From the NCBI GenBank assembly GCA_036514635.1, contig DATBWU010000350.1:1-13365 (forward strand): 13,365 nt of DNA, read 5' to 3'. The notes under the pieces are model-generated. The model saw nothing but the letters and a program-made list of their open reading frames with translations, had not been told where the DNA came from and searched no databases. Positions 1 through 5,323 of the stretch are shown piece by piece. The DNA is from DASSFZ01 sp036514635 (GTDB taxonomy: Bacteria; Chloroflexota; Anaerolineae; Fen-1058). The position numbers and the translations under genes were made by a program. The first letter of the stretch is position 1. The number at the start of each line of letters is the position of its first letter.

Positions 1-395
1 AACACCGCCGCCACGATCAACATCCCCGCCACAGCCGCATAGGCGCTGAAGATGCTCTCGATGCGCTCTTTGAACAGCAGGCCGGCGACAACGGCCGGGA
101 TTGTGGCAATGACCACCCACCAGCCCAGGCGCGCCTCGAACGTGCCGAACGGTTTGCCGCGCGCCAGCCCGCCGATCACGCCGCGCACGATCGCCGCGAT
201 GTCGCGCCAGAAATAGACGAACACGCCGACCAGCGTGCCCCACTGCACCAGTACGTCGAAGATAAACGCCGCCTTCGGATCGAATTGCCAGCCCAGCAGC
301 CACGGGACCAGGATGAGATGCGCGGTGCTGCTGACAGGCAGGAATTCGGTCAGGCCCTGCACGATGCCGAGAAGGATAGCTTGGAAGATGGTCAA
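1..395 (-). CDS. uppP: Undecaprenyl-diphosphatase, N-terminal part (cut by window edge)
   Basis: Membrane enzyme that removes the beta-phosphate from undecaprenyl diphosphate, recycling the lipid carrier of cell-wall synthesis; also linked to bacitracin resistance (BacA/UppP family). Translated from 395 leftward it gives 131 residues, then leaves the window, so about half of a usual ~270-residue protein is missing. The N-terminus contains GIVQGLTEFLPVSSTAHL (residues 10-27), the first conserved block of the family, with the (E/Q)xxxE motif as Q13-xxx-E17. Hydrophobic stretches follow around residues 46-62 and 92-108. The second motif (PGxSRSxxT) would lie beyond the edge. The start is TTG at 393-395: an in-frame stop lies just upstream, no ATG precedes the conserved block, and GAGG sits six bases ahead. 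It lies 134 bases downstream of the thioredoxin-cyclophilin gene on the same strand, with a repeat hairpin between them. Confidence 0.93.
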   Translation of the reverse strand, partial: MTIFQAILLGIVQGLTEFLPVSSTAHLILVPWLLGWQFDPKAAFIFDVLVQWGTLVGVFVYFWRDIAAIVRGVIGGLARGKPFGTFEARLGWWVVIATIPAVVAGLLFKERIESIFSAYAAVAGMLIVAAV

Positions 396-411
396 GGAGA
401 GCCTCAGTGGT

Positions 412-528
412 CAGTGATCAGTAAGGCAGTGAGCAGTAGGGCAGTAATCAGTGAGCAGTAAGGCAGTAATCAGTGAACAGTAACTGACTACTGCCCACTG
501 ATTACTGTTCACTGATTACTGATCACTG
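412..528. repeat. Inverted repeat of permuted CAGTAATCAGTGA words
   Basis: The whole spacer is built from the words CAGTAA, CAGTGA and CAGTAG in shuffled order. The longest perfect stem pairs 464-483 with 502-521 (20 base pairs, 18-base loop). An outer stem pairs 412-424 with 516-528 (13 base pairs), so alternative foldings compete for the right arm. No T-run follows on either strand, so it is not a classical intrinsic terminator, though the transcript could fold between the two minus-strand genes. The right arm ends two bases before the stop codon of the thioredoxin-cyclophilin gene. Confidence 0.85.
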
Positions 529-529
529 T

Positions 530-1795
530 TTACTTCTCTTCGATGGTGATGCTCAGGATGACGCTTGGCTCGGTGTCCGGGCTGTTCTCCGGATCGCGGA
601 CGGTCAGGCTGTCCACTATTTCTTGCCCGGAGATCACCTGGCCGAAGATGGTATACGGCCCGCCGTTCAGCGCGTCGAGTTGCTCCTGTGTGATACCCGT
701 GCGGGTGATGAAGAACTGCGCGCCATTCGTGTCGATCTGACTGGTGCGCGCTACACCGACCCAGCCCGCCCCATCGTACTTCAGATCAGGCGAGGTCTCG
801 GTCTTGTATTCGTAGCCGACGCTGCCGATACCCAGCCCGGTCAGGTCGCCGGCCTGCGCCACGAACTGATCGATGACGCGATGCCACACGACATCGTCGT
901 ACCAGCCCTTGCGCGCCAGGAACACAAAACTGTTGACGGCCAGCGGCGCTTGCTTCGCGTACAGCTCGATGACGATGTCGCCCTTATCGGTGGCGATCGT
1001 TGCCGTGTACTTCTTGTCCGGGCCAATCGTCATGGCCGGGTATTCCGTGTACTGCTTCTCCGGCAGCACGACGAAGAATTTGACAAGGCCGTCCAGGTTG
1101 TTGTACGACAGGTACGACAGCGAACCCGGCCACGGCTGCTCGTTGAGCAGCAAGAACGGCGTGCCGCTCAGACCGATTTGTATCGCGAAGTTACGCGCGT
1201 CGGTGACTTTTTGCATGAACTCGCCGGAGTCCAGATCGGCGTCGAACCGCTCCACGTCGAGGTCGATCTGCCCGGCGTAGTCGCTCAACGTAAGACGAAA
1301 CTCCTCGACGCTCGACCCGCTCCACGCGTCGAACGTCTCGTACAACAGATCGTGCATCTCCCAGAACTTGCCCTGCGCGCCGGCAGCCTCGGAGGCTTCG
1401 GCGGAGAGTTGGGCCTTGTCATGAATCTCGGTCAGCGGGAAGTGGCGATACGCCACGCGCACATCGTTTGGATAAGCGTCTTCCAGGCGCTTGAGCAGCG
1501 GTGACACCGCCGCGCAGTACGGTCACTGGAAGTCGCCCCACTCGATGATCGTGACTCTGGCAGTGTCCGGCCCGCGCACCCAATCGTCGGGTTGAACCGT
1601 GATCGCGCGCTGAATCAGCTCCTCGGTCACGGGAGCGGGGGCCGTCGGGACGGCGGACTCGCCGGTCGGCGAGGGTGTCGAGGTGGCCGTCGACGTGGGC
1701 GGGTTGACGGTGGACGTCGGTGTGGCGGCGCTTTGCGGCCCGCACGCGGCGACCAGCAGGCCGATCAGCACCATCGGCCAGGCGATGCGTCTCAT
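530..1795 (-). CDS. DsbA-like thioredoxin / cyclophilin fusion lipoprotein, probable selenoprotein (UPYC)
   Basis: Read through one in-frame TGA (1523-1525) this is a 421-residue protein. Residues 1-18 form a lipoprotein signal with lipobox LVAAC (Cys18), so it is probably anchored outside the membrane. A Thr/Pro/Ser linker follows to about residue 55. Residues 68-240 are a DsbA/Thioredoxin_4-type domain: VTIIEWGDFQ, then TGA at residue 91, then PYC (Cys94), with RHFPL, IHDKA, GKFWEMHDLL and the cis-Pro loop SGTPFLL (Pro213). Residues 262-421 are a cyclophilin peptidyl-prolyl isomerase: HR (305-306), FVAQAGD (311-317), NGAQFFIT (357-364). Family members I recall read GDFQCPYC here, so TGA replaces exactly the first catalytic Cys. 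Frame, domain order and residue identity are continuous across the TGA, and a SECIS-like hairpin follows. I infer selenocysteine at position 91. The alternative is a single-base nonsense change (TGC to TGA) or sequencing error. The ATG at 1793-1795 is preceded by AAGGAG ten bases away. Probable role: disulfide formation or isomerisation and proline isomerisation in exported proteins. Confidence 0.85.
1495..1513 (-). promoter_or_regulatory. Candidate bacterial SECIS hairpin
   Basis: On the minus strand the RNA right after the in-frame UGA (1525-1523) folds as an 8-pair stem, 1513-1506 with 1502-1495 (one G-U pair, no mismatch), closing a GUC triloop at 1505-1503. Bacterial SECIS elements, as in E. 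coli fdhF, lie inside the coding region just after UGA and show a small apical loop beginning with G, usually GU, about 16-37 bases from the UGA. Here 17 bases separate the UGA from the loop G, and the loop starts with GU. Caution: GC-rich DNA forms stems easily, and the fold was found by eye. Confidence 0.6.
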
Positions 1796-1819
1796 AGGAT
1801 GCGCTCTCCTTTCAACAAT

Positions 1820-1849
1820 GCCCTCCCGCTTTGATGATGGCGGGAGGGC
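1820..1849 (-). promoter_or_regulatory. Hairpin in leader of the thioredoxin-cyclophilin gene
   Basis: Perfect 10-base inverted repeat GCCCTCCCGC (1820-1829) / GCGGGAGGGC (1840-1849) with a 10-base loop. It lies just upstream of the ribosome binding site (AAGGAG, 1806-1811) and downstream of a possible promoter at 1863-1871, so it would be in the 5' leader. No T-run follows on either strand, arguing against a simple terminator. It may stabilise the leader or affect initiation. Function not known. Confidence 0.5.
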
Positions 1850-1862
1850 CGATCATGGGCAG

Positions 1863-1871
1863 ATTCTACCA
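1863..1871 (-). promoter_or_regulatory. Possible extended -10 promoter for the thioredoxin-cyclophilin gene
   Basis: The minus strand reads TGGTAGAAT: a TGn extension plus TAGAAT, five of six matches to TATAAT. No convincing -35 is seen at 16-18 bases, which extended -10 promoters can tolerate. Transcription would begin near 1856, giving a leader of about 60 bases that contains the hairpin at 1820-1849. Confidence 0.4.
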
Positions 1872-1947
1872 CGATTCAAAGTCACCAGCACTGGCTAAGC
1901 GCGAATCACTATTTGGCAAGTTGCAGGGCCTGCTCAAAGTCGCCCCT

Positions 1948-2060
1948 CTGTCATGCTGAGCGAAGCGAAGCATCTCCATTCTGATGAAAACGAGACCCTT
2001 CGCTTCGCTCACGCCCTGTCCGCCGCTACGCGGCGGGGGCGCGCCAGGCGGGGGTGACAG
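1948..2060. repeat. Interspersed palindromic repeat, GAGCGAAGCGAAG type, with a nested insertion
   Basis: Arms GAGCGAAGCGAAG (1958-1970) and CTTCGCTTCGCTC (1998-2010) pair perfectly over 13 bases. Outer arms CTGTCA (1948-1953) and TGACAG (2055-2060) also pair, but between the inner and outer right arms about 43 extra bases are inserted (2010-2052). From memory this class of repeat (CTGTCATGCTGAGCGAAG ... TTCGCTCAGGGTGACAG) is spread through many bacterial genomes, and normally only a few bases separate those arms. It lies between the divergent thioredoxin-cyclophilin and ATPase genes. The rest of 1872-2091 holds no gene that I can support. Confidence 0.75.
2010..2052. repeat. 43-base interspersed repeat, copy 1 (nested)
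   Basis: Shares both flanks (CACGCCCTGTCCG on the left, CGGGGGCGCGCCAGGCGGG on the right) with copy 2 at 4987-5029. The core folds as CCGCCGC-TAC-GCGGCGG, a 7-pair stem with a 3-base loop. It interrupts the GAGCGAAGCGAAG-type repeat between its inner and outer right arms, so it probably inserted there after that repeat was in place. Confidence 0.8.
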
Positions 2061-2091
2061 CGCCGTGGGAAATGAATGGACCTTGACCAAG

Positions 2092-2121
2092 TTGGCAGTC
2101 GTTTGATGAAGACCGTATAAT
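2092..2121 (+). promoter_or_regulatory. Sigma70-type promoter of the ATPase-TPR operon
   Basis: TTGGCA (2092-2097, five of six matches to TTGACA), an 18-base spacer, then a perfect TATAAT (2116-2121). Transcription would begin about 2127-2129. The ATG at 2122 directly abuts the -10 box and so cannot be in this transcript. This selects the in-frame ATG at 2140, with GGAG at 2130-2133 six bases ahead, and implies a short leader of about 12 bases. Confidence 0.7.
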
Positions 2122-2139
2122 ATGAACGTGGAGAAGCCT

Positions 2140-3459
2140 ATGACGGACAAACTCATCGAAGCGATCGGTCGCTGCGATCCGGAAGAGCCGCTCGGCCCCG
2201 ACGACCCGCGCTGGCACGATTTCGACCCGGTGCGCGGCACCACGCTGCACAGTCGCATCACGCGGCGCTTGCGCGGAGCCGAAGCCGAAGGGAAATTCAG
2301 CCACATCACGCTGGCCGGACATCGCGGCTGCGGCAAGTCCACCGAGCTCGCGCGTGTCCAGGCCGAGGCTCGCGCCGAAGGCTACCTGCCGCTGTATGCG
2401 CTCGTCAACGAGCAGGCCGATCCGAACGAAATCGGCTTCGGCGACCTCTTCTTGCTCATGCTCCGGTTGCTGGACGACGAGTTCCGCACGAACGATCGTC
2501 TCAAGCCGCTACCGGAGAAGACGGTCAAGATCGTCACCGGCTGGTTCCGCGACGTGACGCGCATCGAAGAGCAGGAGGTCGAGCGCGCGGTCGAGTATTC
2601 CGGCGGGGCCGGGTTGGGCATCGAAACGCCGCTCGCCAAGTTGCTGTTCGGCCTGAACGTGTTGCGCAAATCGACCGGCAAGCAGCGCGAAGAAGTGAAG
2701 CAGGCGGTGGAGAAATATCCCAGCCAGCTTCAGCAGAATCTCAACCTGCTGCTGGACGACGCGAAACGGATCGCGGCCAAGACCTATCCGCGCGGGCCGT
2801 TGTTCATCCTCGACAACCTGGATCGCTACACGCCGGAGATGATCAGCGATGCGGTGCTGACCAACGCCGGTTTGTTCAACGGCGTCGTGGCGCACACGAT
2901 CTTCGTCGTGCCGATCTCGCTGATGTACAACCCGCCGGGCGAGACAGTCGAAGATCGCTTCGAGCCGGAGACGCTGCCGATGCTGCCGGTCTTTCGGCGG
3001 AGCGACCGCCGCAGCGGCGACGACGCGGCGCTGGCTGCGCTCACCGAAGCCATTTTCAAGCGCGTCGATCGAGCGCTGTTCGCCGACCTGGCGCTGGCGC
3101 GCGAAGTGGCGCGCCTGTCGGGCGGCTGCCCGCGCGACCTGCTGCGGCTGCTCAAAGAGGCGCTGCTCGAATCGAACGATCGGATCGACGCGCGAGCCGT
3201 GAGCCGGGCGGCGAGCATCGTGCGCGGCGAGATGGCGCGCAAGCTGACGCTGGCCCATTACACCACGCTGGCGCAAGTCCACACCGGCGATCCGCTCGAC
3301 CCGGACGAAACCGGCCGCTTTTTGCTGTACCGCCGCGCCGCGCTCGAATACAACGGCGAGCGCTGGGTGGGCGTCCATCCGCTGTTGTGGGACACGCCCG
3401 AATTCAAGACCGCGCTCGACGAAGAACGGCGCAAGCGCGGCGCGCCGCTGACGGCCTGA
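2140..3459 (+). CDS. P-loop ATPase (AAA/STAND-like), partner of the next TPR protein
   Basis: 439 residues. Walker A is GHRGCGKST (60-68). Walker B is PLFILDNLDR (220-229), of the hhhhDNLD form seen in ORC/STAND-type NTPases, followed by a sensor-like strand HTIFVVPISL (252-261). The ATPase core covers about residues 30-300. A probable winged-helix-like C-terminal region follows, with SGGCPRDLLRLLKEAL near residues 338-353. A charged helical insert, about residues 135-200, separates Walker A and B. No signal peptide or membrane segment, so cytoplasmic. The start at 2140 is chosen because the upstream in-frame ATG (2122) overlaps the promoter -10 box. It is followed after 17 bases by the TPR gene, so the two are probably co-transcribed and act together. 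I recognise the ATPase fold but not a named family. Signalling, regulation of a partner or phage defence are possible roles, none shown here. Confidence 0.85.
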   Translation: MTDKLIEAIGRCDPEEPLGPDDPRWHDFDPVRGTTLHSRITRRLRGAEAEGKFSHITLAGHRGCGKSTELARVQAEARAEGYLPLYALVNEQADPNEIGFGDLFLLMLRLLDDEFRTNDRLKPLPEKTVKIVTGWFRDVTRIEEQEVERAVEYSGGAGLGIETPLAKLLFGLNVLRKSTGKQREEVKQAVEKYPSQLQQNLNLLLDDAKRIAAKTYPRGPLFILDNLDRYTPEMISDAVLTNAGLFNGVVAHTIFVVPISLMYNPPGETVEDRFEPETLPMLPVFRRSDRRSGDDAALAALTEAIFKRVDRALFADLALAREVARLSGGCPRDLLRLLKEALLESNDRIDARAVSRAASIVRGEMARKLTLAHYTTLAQVHTGDPLDPDETGRFLLYRRAALEYNGERWVGVHPLLWDTPEFKTALDEERRKRGAPLTA

Positions 3460-3476
3460 GCATACGTCGTTAAAGC

Positions 3477-4928
3477 ATGGCGACCCACGATCGTTCTCGT
3501 ACGCTTGACACCGAAACCAACGCTCCCGACGAGTTCGAGCGGCTGCGCCGTTTCATCCTGTACCACCTCGGCGGCTTCACGCTCGGCCTGGTGCGCGTCA
3601 ACGATCCACGCCAGCGCGACGGCGTGATCGCCTCGCTGGCCGAGGCGCTCGCCGCCGCCGCCGCGCGCCTGGTCAGGGTCGATCTGGCCAATCGCTACCC
3701 CGGCGGCCTGCGCAACGCACTGCGCAACGATCCGGACGCGCGCGCCGCGCTGCAAGACCCCGCCCGCGCCGCGCTGGCCCTCGTCGGCCTGGAACACCTC
3801 ATCGAAGCCGAGCCGGACGAGACCGGCCGCCCGCCGTTCGCTGCCGCGCTCAACGTCGAGCGTGACGCGCTGCACGCCGCGCTGCCACTCCCCATCATCC
3901 TGTTTCTGACCGATCACGCCATGGATCGGCTGGACCTGGCCGCACCGGACTTCTTCGACTGGTACAGCGGCGTCTTCCGGCTGCGCCCGGCCGGTGCGCC
4001 GGAGTTGACGACGGCGAGCCGCCTGGCCGAACCTCGCCAGCCGTATGAAACCGGATCGCTCTCACCGGGCACACGACAGGAACGATTGGACTTCTTGGAG
4101 GATCGCCGCGCCGAGCTGGCACAGCAAGCCGGGCCGGAGGCGCGGCTGCGTTTGGCGCAGGTGCTCAAAGAGATGGGCGAGCTATACGCCGGCCTGCCGG
4201 AGTTCCACAATCGCCAACTGGCGGTTCCGTCGCTCAAACAGGCGGCTGAGATCTTCCGCGAAGAAGGACACAAGAGCGACGAGGCGGGAGCGCTCGAAAC
4301 ACTGGGCGGAGTCTGCTACTGGATCGACGATTACAAACAGTCCAGGCGACGCTACGAGGCGGCGCTGCCCCTCTACCGCGAGATCGGCTCCCGGCTGGGC
4401 GAAGCCAACTGCATAAGGAGCCTGGGCGACGTGCACGTTCAACTGTCGGAGTACGCGCTGGCCCGCCAACGCTACGAGGCGGCGCTGCCCCTCTACCGCG
4501 AGATCGGCGACCGGCTGGGCGAAGCCAACTGCATCCAGAGCCTGGGCGACGTGCACGTGAGACTGTCGGAGTACGCGCTGGCCCGCCAACGCTACGAGGC
4601 GGCGCTGCCCCTCTACCGCGAGATCGGCTCCCGGCTGGGCGAAGCCAACACGTATACGGCGTTTGGCGATCTGAGTCTTGCGGAAGAAGACTTCACAGCA
4701 GCGCGGGAGCGGTTTGAACAGGCGTTGCCGATTTACCGTGAAATCGGAGCCCGCCTTGGACAAACGTACGTTGCGCTACAGACAGCACGCGCCCTGCTAG
4801 GGCTGGGCGAAAAGCGCCAGGCCGTTGAGGCGCTGGAACAGGGCGCGGCGCTGGCGCGCTCGATCGACGGGCAGCCAAACCTCAATGCCATCCTGCAACT
4901 ATTGAAGCAAGCGCGCGAGAAGGAGTAA
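3477..4928 (+). CDS. TPR protein with a degenerate NTPase-like N-terminal domain
   Basis: 483 residues. Residues 20-175 have alternating hydrophobic strands and helices without a Walker A: ARLVRVDL (63-70), ALALVGLEHL (99-108), and PIILFLTDHAMDRL (139-152) followed by APDFFDWYSGVFRL (156-169). The last stretch resembles a sequence I recall between the N-terminal domain and TPRs of other bacterial TPR proteins (APDFWSWRSGVF). Residues ~222-475 are TPRs of the 40-residue type, with repeated GEANCIxSLGDVHV and YxxALPLYREIG segments. Three repeats are almost identical, reflecting a 120-base DNA duplication (4350-4649). The start ATG at 3477 has only a weak upstream Shine-Dalgarno (TAAAG). It lies 17 bases after the ATPase gene. 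It probably acts as a scaffold binding the ATPase or a target protein; this is inference. Confidence 0.82.
   Translation: MATHDRSRTLDTETNAPDEFERLRRFILYHLGGFTLGLVRVNDPRQRDGVIASLAEALAAAAARLVRVDLANRYPGGLRNALRNDPDARAALQDPARAALALVGLEHLIEAEPDETGRPPFAAALNVERDALHAALPLPIILFLTDHAMDRLDLAAPDFFDWYSGVFRLRPAGAPELTTASRLAEPRQPYETGSLSPGTRQERLDFLEDRRAELAQQAGPEARLRLAQVLKEMGELYAGLPEFHNRQLAVPSLKQAAEIFREEGHKSDEAGALETLGGVCYWIDDYKQSRRRYEAALPLYREIGSRLGEANCIRSLGDVHVQLSEYALARQRYEAALPLYREIGDRLGEANCIQSLGDVHVRLSEYALARQRYEAALPLYREIGSRLGEANTYTAFGDLSLAEEDFTAARERFEQALPIYREIGARLGQTYVALQTARALLGLGEKRQAVEALEQGAALARSIDGQPNLNAILQLLKQAREKE
4350..4649 (+). repeat. Tandem 120-base repeat within the TPR gene
   Basis: About two and a half copies of a 120-base unit (starts near 4350, 4470, 4590) that keep the frame and each encode one 40-residue TPR. 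Blocks such as GCTACGAGGCGGCGCTGCCC recur without change at 4351, 4471 and 4591. The 2nd and 3rd copies differ at only a few bases, so synonymous positions are conserved too: a recent duplication or ongoing gene conversion, not selection on protein alone. Flanking TPRs (before 4350, after 4650) are diverged. Confidence 0.9.
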
Positions 4929-4953
4929 CTCACGCTTACGCAGCGTCACACCG

Positions 4954-5047
4954 CACCTGCCGGTGGGTGCAGGTGTTGCGAGCCGCCACGCCCTGTCCGG
5001 CGCGGAGCGCCGGGGGCGCGCCAGGCGGGCGGCGAAGCAACACCTGC
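4954..5047. repeat. Large inverted repeat enclosing repeat copy 2
   Basis: GCAGGTGTTGC (4969-4979) pairs perfectly with GCAACACCTGC (5037-5047), with GCCGCC and GGCGGC just inside, enclosing the 43-base repeat copy at 4987-5029. A competing small stem uses CACCTGC (4954-4960) with GCAGGTG (4969-4975). It begins 25 bases after the stop of the TPR gene, so it may fold at the 3' end of that transcript, but it has no T-run. Confidence 0.75.
4987..5029. repeat. 43-base interspersed repeat, copy 2
   Basis: Same flanks as copy 1 (2010-2052). The core is CCGGCGC-GGA-GCGCCGG, again a 7-pair stem with a 3-base loop. Relative to copy 1 the fourth stem pair changed from C-G to G-C, a compensatory double change that keeps the hairpin, while the loop differs (GGA against TAC). 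This points to selection on, or generation from, a folded nucleic-acid form. Confidence 0.8.
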
Positions 5048-5087
5048 GGTGCAGTGCTCCCGTCGCAGCCGGCTGGCTCAAGAGATT

Positions 5088-5323
5088 GCTTCGGCGGCTA
5101 CGCCGCCTACCCAGAAACTTGGGTCGTTGCCAGGTTGTGCCCGCCCGCCGATGAACTCGGCGGGCTACACCCCAGCGTCGGATGAATCCGACTAGCCCGA
5201 TTCATCGCCGCGCGGACACGCCGCGCCAGTTTCTGTCTTCAGGCATATCGCCGCCCGGCGATGTGGAATTCTCGCAATGACGGGATGGGCGACGCCGCGC
5301 CTCTAATCTCCAACTTCCAACCT
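5088..5323. repeat. Convergent intergenic region filled with short palindromes
   Basis: No gene is seen in this part of the spacer between the TPR gene (+) and the S9 peptidase (-). Palindromes by eye: GGCGGCTACGCCGCC near 5092-5106; ACCCA/TGGGT around 5109-5124; GCCCGCCGA (5143-5151) with TCGGCGGGC (5157-5165); GTCGGA (5177-5182) with TCCGAC (5187-5192) around a TGAA loop; GATGAATC (5181-5188) with GATTCATC (5199-5206); ATCGCC (5247-5252) with GGCGAT (5257-5262). The end (5301-5330) is a short-word tract of TCTCCAACTTCCAACCTC type. Some stems may end transcription from either side, but none has the T-run of a standard terminator. Confidence 0.7.

Noticed and set aside
412..528. CRISPR array or intrinsic terminator
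   Set aside because: Words are shuffled without regular spacers, and no T-run follows the stems.
623..1504. 293-codon plus-strand frame opposite the thioredoxin-cyclophilin gene
   Set aside because: No domain seen; the minus strand encodes recognised folds on both sides of the TGA.
530..1795. Reading the TGA as a gene-inactivating nonsense mutation, giving two pseudogene parts
   Set aside because: Not excluded, but less likely: the TGA is exactly at the catalytic Cys, everything else is intact, and a SECIS-like hairpin follows. An independent start at the GTG at 1507 would leave half a thioredoxin domain without its signal peptide.
2083..2088. TTGACC as a -35 box for the ATPase promoter
   Set aside because: 27 bases from the TATAAT, too far; TTGGCA at 2092-2097 has proper 18-base spacing.
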